Shown one piece after another: positions 1 through 8,713 of a DNA stretch of 64,000 nucleotides (its first letter is position 1; each line of letters opens with the position of its first letter). The notes under the pieces were generated by a model. That model saw only the letters and a program-made list of their open reading frames with translations, was not told the DNA's origin and made no database searches. Position numbers and translations under genes: made by a program. Source of the stretch: Shewanella ulleungensis (GTDB lineage Bacteria; Pseudomonadota; Gammaproteobacteria; Enterobacterales; Shewanellaceae); the NCBI RefSeq assembly GCF_014648315.1, contig NZ_BMQW01000013.1, positions 262 through 64,261 on the forward strand. The letters are read 5' to 3'.

Positions 1-23
1 ATCTGAATTTTACGACTAAACAA

Positions 24-77
24 GGTTATGAGTGTGGTCGATATGCCCATACGAGAGTCGGTCACTTCCAGACGCCT
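24..77 (+). pseudogene. 5S rRNA 3' fragment, copy 1
   Basis: The segment matches the 3' half of gammaproteobacterial 5S rRNA: an agtgtgg block, then cccatacgagagt (loop E and helix IV side) and a terminal ccagacgcct. The 5' half that would close helix I is not visible, so this cannot be a complete 5S rRNA. Helix IV also carries substitutions compared with the gtgtgg/cccca pairing known for 5S. A terminator-like hairpin follows at 103-129. Being a relic is inference; a small stable RNA is the alternative. Confidence 0.6.
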
Positions 78-102
78 AATTTTTCTGAAAAGAGAGTGAA
101 AA

Positions 103-129
103 GTCCGTTGCTAACGCAACGGGCTTTTA
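103..129 (+). terminator. Intrinsic terminator after 5S remnant 1
   Basis: Nine-pair stem gtccgttgc/gcaacgggc at 103-111 and 116-124 with loop taac, followed by a short T run. One G-T pair, otherwise perfect. It resembles the terminator that normally ends an rRNA operon. Confidence 0.75.
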
Positions 130-154
130 TATATCTGAAATTTACTACTAAACA

Positions 155-212
155 ACACGGATGTTAGTGTGGTTGACATGCCCATACGAGAGTCGGTCAT
201 TTCCAGACGCCT
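155..212 (+). pseudogene. 5S rRNA 3' fragment, copy 2
   Basis: Second copy of the 5S 3' region, beginning near cggatgttagtgtgg and ending ccagacgcct. It keeps slightly more of the 5S-like sequence on its 5' side (a gatg-tagtgtgg block) than copy 1. The 5' half of a 5S gene is absent. It is followed by a weaker version of the same hairpin. Confidence 0.6.
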
Positions 213-237
213 AATTTCTCTGAAAAGAGAGTGATAA

Positions 238-262
238 GTCCGTTGCAAAAGCAATGTGTTTT
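238..262 (+). terminator. Degenerate terminator hairpin after 5S remnant 2
   Basis: Six-pair stem cgttgc/gcaatg (241-246 with 251-256) around an aaaa loop, followed by a T-rich stretch. It is in the same place as the perfect hairpin of the first unit but has lost its outer G-C pairs, so its function is doubtful. Confidence 0.4.
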
Positions 263-526
263 TAAGGTACTTATTTATTGTAGTTAACGCCAATGCTCGT
301 ATTAATAATTTACTCAGTTTTTGACTCGATCATTATGTTAATATTGAGCATTGTAATCACGATAACGCAATCAGATAAATTATGTAAATATCAATTATTT
401 TCTTAAAAGCTATTAATTCATATACAGTTTTTAATCGTTTATGTGGTTACATCTATAACTATTTCTTTACTTAATGCTAAGATTACCGCTAGCATATATT
501 TATCTATTTAATTGGGTGGGTTTATT
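263..526. other. AT-rich intergenic leader, no gene seen
   Basis: About 260 bases between the 5S remnants and the GGDEF-EAL gene. The stretch is strongly AT-rich with no credible ORF. It must hold the promoter of the downstream gene, but no -35/-10 pair stands out from the AT background. A loose inverted repeat (tgctc...gagca near 293 and 346) was seen but is not convincing. Confidence 0.5.
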
Positions 527-3010
527 TTGCTTCGGCTGCCAACACTTTCTCTATCTGTGCTTGTTCCTTTATGTTTTTTTATCCTTTACCTCTCTTTGGT
601 ATGTGGGGAGTATTTTTATGAGCACGCAGAATTAAATGATCAGTTGGCATTGAGACAGACAGAGCAGATCCAAAAGGATCTATTTCGAATGCGCCATGTT
701 ATTGAGTCAGCAGTTATGACTCAAGATTTTGAGCGGATCGAACAAGAAGTCGCACTTGTTTCAACTGAGCAGAATATGATGGTATATGTGATTTTGGATT
801 CATCTAGTGAAATTCAATACGCAAACCATATTATTTGGCGTGATAGCAATGCGAGCAATGTACTTGAAGGGTACTCTGCTGAACAACATCGCTCATCAAT
901 AACAAACAATAAACCTTATATTAATGTTAGTTTTGATCGCCTCTCAATCCAAGCGTATTACCCGCTTAATTCTAATTCTCGTTTTAGTTATTCAAATGCC
1001 GCTGAGCTTGTATATCTTGAATATGATATCGCTAATCTATTGTCTGAAGCGTCTGAAAGTTTATTAAAAAGGTTTATTGAAATATGGGGTTTTGGGGCGT
1101 TAGTGCTCACCCTATTCTGTTTGTTATTGCATTACGTTTTAATTAGGCCTTTAACCCAACTCAGTCAGGCCGCAAAAAATTTAGATAATCCGGACTTTAG
1201 TAACAATATTATTTGCATAACAACTGAAATAAATAATCTCCGTGATTATCTAAATTTAGTTAAAGGTCGTTTGTCTCGAAGTAGAAAGCGTCTTAATGAT
1301 GCTGAGCAACGATGGTTATTTGCTGTCGAAGGAGCTCGTAATGGTATTTGGGATTGGGGCATTGCGACTGGTGAGGTGTTTGTTTCTGATCGTTGGAAAG
1401 AGATGCTTGGCTATCAACATTATGAATTAGATAATGATTACTCAGTATGGGAATCTCGTTTACATAGAGATGACAAAGAACAAGTCTTAAATACGTTACA
1501 GAATTATATTAATAATCAGCATGATGAATATGAAAGTGTTCATCGTTTACGCCACAAAGATGGTCGCTATATTTGGGTTCTTGATCGAGGCAAGATAGTT
1601 GAGTGGGACGAGTCTGGTAGACCATTAAGAATTATTGGTACCATTACTGATGTGTCCGGCGATGTAAAAAATCAGCGTATTTCTGTAGATAAAATTAATC
1701 ATAATGGTTTAATTGATTTGATTAATAGAGAAGTCTTGGCTGACGAACTATATGATTTACAGGTTTTTAGTCGAAAAACAGGCCAATTCTCGTCACTACT
1801 AATGATTAATTTAGATAATTTTAAGTTAATTAATGATGCCCTTGGCAGGCAGCTCGGTGATAGGTTATTAATGCAGATTGCTGCAAGGTTGTCTGGTAAT
1901 TTTTCGAATGCGGGGTTAGTGGCTCGACTTGGTGCAGATGAATTTGTGATTTTAGCCAAAAATTTGGGTAGCGAAATAGATCAAGCAAATAAGCGAGCCT
2001 TAGCATTAGCAAGTGAGGTAAGGCAGCTTATTGGTCGTGGGTTTACAATTTCAGAACAAAACTTATCTATTTCAGCAAGAATAGGCCTAGTCGTGTTTGA
2101 TGGTATTGAGTCTTTAGAGCCTCAAGTATTATTAGCTCGTGCAGATAGCGCCCTAGAGCAAGCAAAAGATAGCCGGTCGAATGGTTGTGCTATTTATGAA
2201 CCGCAGCTAGACAAAAATCAAATTCAACCTTTTAAACTACAAAACGAGTTAAAGGACGCCATAAGTAACCATCAAATGTCGTTAGTATATCAACCCGTTG
2301 TAGATCAAGCTGGACGACTGCATAGCGTAGAGGTATTGATGCGCTGGTATCACCCTCAGTTTGGTTTTATTAGTCCGGCTAAATTCATTGTTGCTGCAGA
2401 ATTAACAGACTGCATTTTTGAACTCGAGCTTTGGGCTTTAGATCAGGTATTAGACATGATTAATACACTGCAGCAAGCGCAATCCACCGTACCCATTATG
2501 TCGTTAAATGTTTCTTCAAGACATTTTCATCAGGACCATTTCGTCAATGTTTTAATGAATAGGATTAATGCGGCGCAAATTTCACCATCTTTATTACAGC
2601 TTGAGTTAGCGGAAGATATATTTACGGTCAATGCTAATATAGCCAGAGGTAAAATTTCAGAATTACAAGGTTTTGGCATTAATATCGCAATGGATGATTT
2701 TGGTGGCGGATCGTGTGGTGTACATCAATTACAAGGAATTAATTTTTCTCAGGTTAAATTAGCCGCGGTATATTTAGATGAAATAGAATATAACCCGGAG
2801 ACATTCAATATTGTAAATGCAGTAGTTGAATTTGCGACTAAATTAAAGTTACCGGTAGTTGCTAAGCAAGTAGAAAATAAACAACAACTTAATTTGTTGA
2901 CACATGCAAAGTGTACTTGGTTTCAAGGGTATATTATTAGTCGGCCTCTAGATAAAGAAGATATGATCCAGTTAATTAAGACCCAGTTATCTTTGAGTGT
3001 TGTGCCATAA
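527..3010 (+). CDS. Membrane PAS-GGDEF-EAL protein, both catalytic domains degenerate
   Basis: Inner-membrane sensor of the c-di-GMP family, 827 aa. The order is: N-terminal membrane segment, periplasmic region of about 150 residues, second membrane segment near residues 187-208, PAS domain from about 262, GGDEF domain, EAL domain. The GGDEF signature reads LGADEF (about 467-472). The EAL motif reads EVL (about 602), the usual KID is KLA, and AEGVE is replaced by AKQVE, while QGY is kept near 798. Loss of the Asp of KID and the change in AEGVE suggest little or no cyclase or phosphodiesterase activity, so it may act as a c-di-GMP or GTP receptor or an interaction protein. I chose TTG at 527 because gggtggg at 514-520 sits six bases upstream; the in-frame TTG at 512 has no ribosome site. 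Its last 35 bases overlap the convergent lipase gene. Confidence 0.85.
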   Translation: MLRLPTLSLSVLVPLCFFILYLSLVCGEYFYEHAELNDQLALRQTEQIQKDLFRMRHVIESAVMTQDFERIEQEVALVSTEQNMMVYVILDSSSEIQYANHIIWRDSNASNVLEGYSAEQHRSSITNNKPYINVSFDRLSIQAYYPLNSNSRFSYSNAAELVYLEYDIANLLSEASESLLKRFIEIWGFGALVLTLFCLLLHYVLIRPLTQLSQAAKNLDNPDFSNNIICITTEINNLRDYLNLVKGRLSRSRKRLNDAEQRWLFAVEGARNGIWDWGIATGEVFVSDRWKEMLGYQHYELDNDYSVWESRLHRDDKEQVLNTLQNYINNQHDEYESVHRLRHKDGRYIWVLDRGKIVEWDESGRPLRIIGTITDVSGDVKNQRISVDKINHNGLIDLINREVLADELYDLQVFSRKTGQFSSLLMINLDNFKLINDALGRQLGDRLLMQIAARLSGNFSNAGLVARLGADEFVILAKNLGSEIDQANKRALALASEVRQLIGRGFTISEQNLSISARIGLVVFDGIESLEPQVLLARADSALEQAKDSRSNGCAIYEPQLDKNQIQPFKLQNELKDAISNHQMSLVYQPVVDQAGRLHSVEVLMRWYHPQFGFISPAKFIVAAELTDCIFELELWALDQVLDMINTLQQAQSTVPIMSLNVSSRHFHQDHFVNVLMNRINAAQISPSLLQLELAEDIFTVNANIARGKISELQGFGINIAMDDFGGGSCGVHQLQGINFSQVKLAAVYLDEIEYNPETFNIVNAVVEFATKLKLPVVAKQVENKQQLNLLTHAKCTWFQGYIISRPLDKEDMIQLIKTQLSLSVVP

Positions 3011-3950
3011 AATCCATAGTATAAGACAGCGCAATATTGCGCATGTTATCAGTTTCGATAAACACTTCGTGAAAAGCACCCTCAATAACAACCTTGTGAC
3101 AACGACTACTAAGGGCAAGGTTTTGTGCTTCGTTACAGACAATACTGTCTTTTTCTGCCTGTAAAATTAAAATGGGTGTTTGGCTGTGTTTGGCATAATC
3201 AATACATCTCTGCGCAGCTGACATAGCTTCAAGTAACCAGCGATTTGTTGGCGAACCCAACTGTGCTTTAGGCGTAGCATCAAATTGGTTACGATATTGT
3301 TGATAGCGCGCCTTACTGTGCGTTAATTGATTTCGCTTGAATGTCACCGCTTGGTAAGCACCGCCACCTAGTACATAACGACTATGTATTTTTCCGTCGA
3401 CCACGTGACTATTATCAAATTTACTTGCTAACCAACGGACTGTTTTTGCTGCAAAAGGCAGTTTTATTCCGAGCATAGGGGCCGAAAAAATGGCTGCGGT
3501 AAATGTTGTCGGGTGTTGCTGGATATAGTCTGTTGCGATAGTACATCCCATTGAGTGGGCTAGTATAAATAACTCAGTATGCTTATTTGGAGTAACTACG
3601 TCATTAATAAACTGACTGAGATCGTCTGTATAATCGCTAAATTTATTAACATAGCCTTGATGAGGATTATGAGTCATCCTATCTGATAAGCCCTGTCCTC
3701 GATGATCTAAGGCATATACGCTAAAACCTTGTTGATATAAATCAAACATCAATTCTTTGTATTTTATATATGATTCAACGCGACCATTACTAATCACTAT
3801 CGCTTTGTTATTATCTGGATGTTGAACGTAGGCATAGGCAATTTTTATTCCGTCTGGGGTACTAAAATGGCTCTTAATTACGCCTAGCCAAAAATTGCGC
3901 TGAGCGCTGGTGTTTAATTTGAGTTCCGACGAAAATTTCATGTAATGCAT
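2976..3950 (-). CDS. pldB: PldB-like alpha/beta hydrolase (monoacylglycerol lipase or lysophospholipase)
   Basis: Predicted serine hydrolase of the lysophospholipase L2 / monoacylglycerol lipase family, 324 aa. The nucleophile elbow AHSMG places the serine at residue 133, and likely triad partners are D268 (QAEKD) and H294 (GAFHE). The LDHRGQGLSDR motif after strand 4 is typical of this family. There is no signal peptide, so a cytoplasmic or membrane-associated role in lysophospholipid turnover is likely. The start may be residue 1 or M4 at 3941; neither has a clear ribosome site. The 3' end overlaps the convergent GGDEF-EAL gene by 35 bases. The exact substrate is not shown by the sequence. 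Confidence 0.75.
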   Translation of the reverse strand: MHYMKFSSELKLNTSAQRNFWLGVIKSHFSTPDGIKIAYAYVQHPDNNKAIVISNGRVESYIKYKELMFDLYQQGFSVYALDHRGQGLSDRMTHNPHQGYVNKFSDYTDDLSQFINDVVTPNKHTELFILAHSMGCTIATDYIQQHPTTFTAAIFSAPMLGIKLPFAAKTVRWLASKFDNSHVVDGKIHSRYVLGGGAYQAVTFKRNQLTHSKARYQQYRNQFDATPKAQLGSPTNRWLLEAMSAAQRCIDYAKHSQTPILILQAEKDSIVCNEAQNLALSSRCHKVVIEGAFHEVFIETDNMRNIALSYTMDFMAQHSKITGS

Positions 3951-4009
3951 TATTTATAAGCCAGCTTGTTAATATGTTTTAGTGTTGTTTGTTGTGCTAA
4001 ATCTGGTGG

Positions 4010-5827
4010 TTAAATTTGGTTATTAACTTTTATTAAAGCCTGTTGTTGCACAATAAACTGATCGATCATTTGCTCTAATACTGACATTGGGATTGATCCA
4101 TTTTCAAGTACAGCATCGTGAAAAGCTCTAATATCAAAATCAGCCCCTAATGCCGACTCTGCTTTAGCGCGTAAACGTTTAATGGTTAATTCACCGATTT
4201 TGTATGATAAAGCTTGTCCAGGCCATGAAATATAACGGTCAATCTCGGTGGTAACATTATGCATTGATAACGCGGTATTACTGGCCATAAAATCAATTGC
4301 TTGTTTGCGAGTCCAGCCTTTTGCATGCATGCCCGTGTCAACAACTAACCTTGCAGCCCTCCACATCTCGTATGTTAAACGACCAAAATTACTGTATGGG
4401 TCTTGGTAAAAACCTGCTTCCAGTCCGAGGTATTCAGAATATAAACCCCAGCCTTCGCCAAATGCTGAAATATAGCTATAACGTCTAAAATTGGGTAAAT
4501 CTGCGAGCTCTTTGTTCAGTGATATTTGTAAGTGATGGCCTGGTACTGCTTCGTGTAGCGTCAGTGCTTCTAGCTCATATAAAGGGCGTTTATCTAATGC
4601 GTAAGTATTGACCCAATAATATCCAGGTTCGTCATCACGGTTTGATCCTGAATAACGACCTGTTGTGTACTTAGGCGCTATTTCTGCGGGAACCGGTTCA
4701 ATACCATAGGGTGTACGTGGCAGTTTACCGAAGTATTTCGGTAGCATAGCATCAGCTTTCTTTGCTATAAAAGCGGCTTCTTTGAGTAATTCTTTTGCGG
4801 TTTTAGGATAAAACTGTGGGTCATTACGTAAGAAATGTAAAAAATCTGCAAAACTACCGTTAAAGTTAACTTGTTTAATAATCGCATCCATTTCGGTGCG
4901 TATTCTAGCAACTTCTTGAAGTCCTAATTGGTGTACTTGTTCGGCACTTAAGTTGACAGTAGTATAGTAATTGACTCTATTTTGATAAAACTCGACACCG
5001 TCCGGCAATGTTGATGCGGCAATGTCGATGCGGGCATTAGGGATATATTGCTGGGTCATGAAGTCATAAAACTGCTGATACAGAGGCAATACAGTGTGTG
5101 ACACTAGTGCTAGCCCTTGCCGGGTTAAAGCCGCTTTTTCTGTAGCACTAAAGTGATCTGGATATTGAGTAAATGGTGCAAAGTAGCCACTTTGTTCTGG
5201 TTCGACAATAAAGGCACTTATACTGTCTTCAAAACCATTTAACGTCACCCTCGCAGGTGTAATACCTTTGGCCATACCTTGTTTGAGCCAATAAGTCTGT
5301 TGTGCAAAATAGCGTGGCATCAATGTTAATTTAGCCATATATTGCTGGTAGTCTTCCATACGACTAAACCGAGATTTTGCTATAGAAGCTATGTAGGCAT
5401 GAAAGCCGCTTTCGGCGGTAATGGGTAAGTAATGGTCATTAAAATGATACAGATCGACGTCGTTTTGTAATTGCGCTTGCAGCATATTAACGTTAATGAT
5501 GCTTTCTTTTGATAAATCTTTACGATTTAGCTTGCTAAGCGTATCGAGTATCTCGAGTGTTTGCTGATTCTTTTGCGCTAAAGCGTGTGGTGAAAGGTCT
5601 GTGAGTTTACTGGCCGCTTCAACATCGCCTAAGCTCGCTGCAAGTTCTGGCGAATGCGCTAAAGTGAGTGTCCAACTTTTGTCGATTAGTGTTTGCAAGT
5701 CTTGTTCAGCAATCGTTTTAGACGTGGCGGTACGATCAATAGTATCGGCGTTAGATTGTGGTGTCGTATTAACTTGGCATCCCAATAAACTGAATACAAT
5801 GAGTGCCGGTAAGATAAGCAAGCGCAT
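4010..5827 (-). CDS. DUF885 family lipoprotein, putative zinc metallopeptidase
   Basis: A 605-aa lipoprotein of the DUF885 family. The start ATG at 5827 is preceded by aaagga at good spacing and opens a lipoprotein signal (MRLLILPALIVFSLLGC, lipobox LLGC); a longer frame to 5908 has no support. DUF885 proteins resemble M32-like zinc peptidases, and the motif HEAVPGHH near residue 425 supplies an HExxxGHH-type metal site, with a possible third ligand in EGWGLYSEYLG. The expected location is the periplasmic side of the inner or outer membrane. Substrate unknown. It stands alone between the lipase gene and the divergent add gene. Confidence 0.85.
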   Translation of the reverse strand: MRLLILPALIVFSLLGCQVNTTPQSNADTIDRTATSKTIAEQDLQTLIDKSWTLTLAHSPELAASLGDVEAASKLTDLSPHALAQKNQQTLEILDTLSKLNRKDLSKESIINVNMLQAQLQNDVDLYHFNDHYLPITAESGFHAYIASIAKSRFSRMEDYQQYMAKLTLMPRYFAQQTYWLKQGMAKGITPARVTLNGFEDSISAFIVEPEQSGYFAPFTQYPDHFSATEKAALTRQGLALVSHTVLPLYQQFYDFMTQQYIPNARIDIAASTLPDGVEFYQNRVNYYTTVNLSAEQVHQLGLQEVARIRTEMDAIIKQVNFNGSFADFLHFLRNDPQFYPKTAKELLKEAAFIAKKADAMLPKYFGKLPRTPYGIEPVPAEIAPKYTTGRYSGSNRDDEPGYYWVNTYALDKRPLYELEALTLHEAVPGHHLQISLNKELADLPNFRRYSYISAFGEGWGLYSEYLGLEAGFYQDPYSNFGRLTYEMWRAARLVVDTGMHAKGWTRKQAIDFMASNTALSMHNVTTEIDRYISWPGQALSYKIGELTIKRLRAKAESALGADFDIRAFHDAVLENGSIPMSVLEQMIDQFIVQQQALIKVNNQI

Positions 5828-6048
5828 CAAAAGTCCTTTAGTGTGGCTGTGTGTATGCTTTAGTTCATTGAGAGTATGCCCGATTTCAACATAAAAAACA
5901 CATCGCAAACACAGTTGTGAATATGTTGTGACTGAATTCAGAAAAAAACAATCGTCATCAGAAATAATGTAAATACATGTTAAACTGAATACTATTCTCT
6001 GACCGACAAAATCAAACCAATGGCAGGGTAAGTTTATAGGGGTTAATT

Positions 6049-7047
6049 ATGATAGATACAACCATTCCGCTGGTTGATTTGCATCGTCACTTAGACGGTA
6101 ATGTTAACGTAAAAACCATTTGGGAATTAGGCCATCAACATGGCATTAAGTTACCCGCTAATTCGTTAGAAGAACTTGCACCTTTTGTGCAGATTCAAGG
6201 TAAAGAAAACAATTTAGTCGACTTCTTAAAGAAACTAGATTGGATGGTTGCTGTTTTGGCGGATTTAGATGCTGTTAAACGTGTTGCCTACGAAAACGTT
6301 GTCGATGCCGCAGCCCAAGGATTAGATTACGCAGAGTTGCGCTTTAGCCCTTATTATATGGCGATGAATCATAATTTACCGATTGAAGGCGTAGTTGAAG
6401 CTGTTATTGATGGCATGCGTGCTGGTATTAAAGAGCATAACATCCAAATTAAACTAATTGGTATTATGTCGCGTTCTTTTGGTCAAGAAAAATGCCGTTT
6501 AGAACTTGAAGGTATTTTAGCTCACCGTGACAACATTGTTGCAATGGACTTGGCTGGTGATGAGCTTGGTTTCCCTGGAGACTTATTTACCGAACACTTT
6601 AAACGTGTGCGTGATGCAGGATTACAAATTACTGCACATGCGGGTGAAGCTGCAGGCGCTGAAAGTATGTGGCAAGCCATTAATGTATTAGGTGCTACAC
6701 GAATTGGTCATGGCGTAAATGCCATTCATGACCCTAAGCTAATGGAATATCTTGCCAAGCACCGTATTGGTATTGAGTCTTGCCCAACCAGTAATTTACA
6801 TACTTCAACCGTCGCAAATTATGATGTACATCCGCTGCGTAAGTTTTTAGACGCTGGTGTGTTAATTGGTTTAAATACCGATGACCCAGGAGTGAGTGCG
6901 ATTGATATCGCGCACGAGTATCGTGTAGTTAAATCTGAAATGGGTTTGAGTAATAGTCAATTGGCAACCTTGCAACGTAATGGTGTTGAAATGGCCTTTT
7001 TGTCTGATAGTGAACGCAAAGCGCTGTACGCAAAAAAAGCAAAATAG
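6049..7047 (+). CDS. add: Adenosine deaminase
   Basis: Cytoplasmic purine salvage enzyme that hydrolyses adenosine or deoxyadenosine to inosine and ammonia. Its 332 aa match the bacterial Add length. Zinc ligands are visible as H12 and H14 (LHRHLDGN), the His of HAGEAAG near 197 and the Asp pair of NTDDP near 278-279, with the catalytic Glu in HAGE. SCPTSNLHT is also typical of the family. A tagggg ribosome site precedes the ATG. It appears to be a single-gene unit, ended by the hairpin at 7101-7127. Confusion with adenine deaminase is unlikely given the motifs. Confidence 0.95.
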   Translation: MIDTTIPLVDLHRHLDGNVNVKTIWELGHQHGIKLPANSLEELAPFVQIQGKENNLVDFLKKLDWMVAVLADLDAVKRVAYENVVDAAAQGLDYAELRFSPYYMAMNHNLPIEGVVEAVIDGMRAGIKEHNIQIKLIGIMSRSFGQEKCRLELEGILAHRDNIVAMDLAGDELGFPGDLFTEHFKRVRDAGLQITAHAGEAAGAESMWQAINVLGATRIGHGVNAIHDPKLMEYLAKHRIGIESCPTSNLHTSTVANYDVHPLRKFLDAGVLIGLNTDDPGVSAIDIAHEYRVVKSEMGLSNSQLATLQRNGVEMAFLSDSERKALYAKKAK

Positions 7048-7100
7048 TCTTTAGTAAATGCTGTAAGATTTTGAGCTAAACCTTATAAAGTAATAACAAA

Positions 7101-7127
7101 ATAGCCAGCAAATGCTGGCTATTTTTA
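7101..7127. terminator. Bidirectional terminator between add and hemN
   Basis: Nine-pair stem atagccagc/gctggctat (7101-7109 with 7114-7122), loop aaat, flanked by A-rich sequence on the left and ttttt on the right. It can end both convergent genes. Confidence 0.85.
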
Positions 7128-7152
7128 TGTTCAGAGATAAGTAAAATCTAAA

Positions 7153-8529
7153 TTAAATTACTCTTGAAAACTGCTGTTGACGGGCTTTTTGACGATAATA
7201 TACATCAAAACACATACAGATATTACGAATCAATAGACGACCGGTCGTGCTAACTGTAAGTTTACGGTCGGTAATGTCGACTAGCTTATCGTTAATAAAG
7301 GTCTGTAATAACTTTAAGTCTTCTGCAAAATAGCTTTCAAATTGAATATCGAATGTGTTTTCAATTTTGGCCATGTCTAAATCAAAATGACAAATAATTT
7401 GCTTAATGACTGCTCTGCGGATTTCATCGTCGCGATTTAAGCTACAGCCTTTCCATAATGCATGACCATTTGCGTCAATTGACTCATAGTATGGACGAAT
7501 ATCCTTTTGGTTTTGCGCATAACAATCACCAATTTGGCTGATGGAAGAAACGCCTAACCCTAATAAGTCACATTCTTCTTGTGTGGTATATCCTTGGAAA
7601 TTACGGTGCAGTTTGCCGGCATTTTGTAATTTAGCTAATTCATCTGTTGGCTTAGCAAAGTGGTCCATACCAATAAATTGATAACCAGCACCCGTTAACG
7701 ACTCAATTGTTTGATGCAACATATCGAGTTTTTGTTGTGGAGATGGCATATCGATATCTTTAATTTTACGTTGCGCGGCAAAACGAGACGGTAAATGCGC
7801 ATAGTTGAATACAGATAAACGATCTGGCGATAGCTCAATAATACGCGCGATAGTTTTAGCAAAGCTTTCAGGTGTTTGTAGCGGTAGACCATAAATAAGG
7901 TCAACGTTAGTGGATACAAATCCGAGTGCTTTTGCCCTGGCTATTAAATCGAAAATAAATTGCTCATCTTGTTCGCGATTTACCGCCACTTGAACATCTT
8001 TATTAAAATCTTGTACACCAATTGAAACACGGTTGAATCCGGCTTCTTTTAGCGTGTCTAACATCGTTAGCTCTATTTCGCGTGGATCGACTTCAATTGA
8101 GTATTCACCCACTTCAGCAAAGTTAAAGTGTTCTTTAATCAACGCTGTTAATTTAAGGATTTGCTCAGGACTCAAGAAGGTAGGAGTACCGCCGCCCCAA
8201 TGCATTTGAGTTACTGTGTAGTTTTTGAATAGCGGTGCGCGTTTAACAATCTCAGCGGCTAAATATTCAATGTATTGGTCTGCTTTGTGGGCGTGACGAG
8301 TAATAATTTTATTACAACCACAGTAATAACAAAGCTTGGCGCAAAAAGGAATATGCACATACAACGACAGTTTGTCGGTTTTACTGTTTTTAATCGATGT
8401 CAGTAAATCTTGCTCAGTAAAGGCGTCATCGAATTCTAATGCAGTCGGATAAGAAGTATAACGGGGACCGCTGTAATTGTATTTTTCGATCATCGACTGA
8501 TCCCAACTAATCTGAGTGGGCTGCTTCAA
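7153..8529 (-). CDS. hemN: Oxygen-independent coproporphyrinogen III oxidase
   Basis: Radical SAM enzyme of anaerobic heme synthesis that decarboxylates coproporphyrinogen III to protoporphyrinogen IX. The [4Fe-4S] motif is C63, C67, C70 with the adjacent C72 (HIPFCAKLCYYCGC). The N-terminal stretch YNYSGPRYTSYPTALEF and the 458-aa length fit true HemN, not HemW. The start is TTG at 8529, fixed by a strong ggagga site six bases upstream and by agreement with the family N-terminus. A second HemN/HutW-like protein is encoded at 41393. Expression under low oxygen is expected from the enzyme's role, but no clear FNR site was found upstream. Confidence 0.95.
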   Translation of the reverse strand: MKQPTQISWDQSMIEKYNYSGPRYTSYPTALEFDDAFTEQDLLTSIKNSKTDKLSLYVHIPFCAKLCYYCGCNKIITRHAHKADQYIEYLAAEIVKRAPLFKNYTVTQMHWGGGTPTFLSPEQILKLTALIKEHFNFAEVGEYSIEVDPREIELTMLDTLKEAGFNRVSIGVQDFNKDVQVAVNREQDEQFIFDLIARAKALGFVSTNVDLIYGLPLQTPESFAKTIARIIELSPDRLSVFNYAHLPSRFAAQRKIKDIDMPSPQQKLDMLHQTIESLTGAGYQFIGMDHFAKPTDELAKLQNAGKLHRNFQGYTTQEECDLLGLGVSSISQIGDCYAQNQKDIRPYYESIDANGHALWKGCSLNRDDEIRRAVIKQIICHFDLDMAKIENTFDIQFESYFAEDLKLLQTFINDKLVDITDRKLTVSTTGRLLIRNICMCFDVYYRQKARQQQFSRVI

Positions 8530-8713
8530 GGCGTGTCCTCCGGGGGTAAATTAGCAACAGGCGAAGTATGCAATGTTCACAAACAAATTAACTTGATCTA
8601 GGTTGTAAAAATGAATGTTGCCTGCGTAAACTCAGGCACATTAGTCGTTACTGATATGGTATTTTGTGAATAATGAGGTGTTCGTCACAGTCTGCCTCAC
8701 TGAAATATTGAAG

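Larger units (their letters stand above)
1..266 (+). repeat. Tandem repeat of two ~133-bp units carrying 5S rRNA 3' remnants
   Basis: Two head-to-tail units lie at about 1-131 and 133-266. Each has the same order: a short leader (atctgaa...actaaacaa), the 3' part of a 5S rRNA, a linker (ctgaaaagagagtga) and a G+C hairpin. The best conserved block is 46-77 against 181-212, 32 bases with one difference. The first unit may continue left of the window, so the array could be longer. I infer decayed 5S copies at the end of an rRNA operon. Confidence 0.75.

Noticed and set aside
111..293. 60-aa minus-strand frame over the 5S remnants
   Set aside because: It covers the repeat and both hairpins, has no ribosome site, and the codons follow the 5S-derived sequence.
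8595..8612. ttgatctaggttgt upstream of hemN as an FNR site
   Set aside because: Only one half site fits; the other half has almost no match to ATCAA, so a regulatory call was not made.
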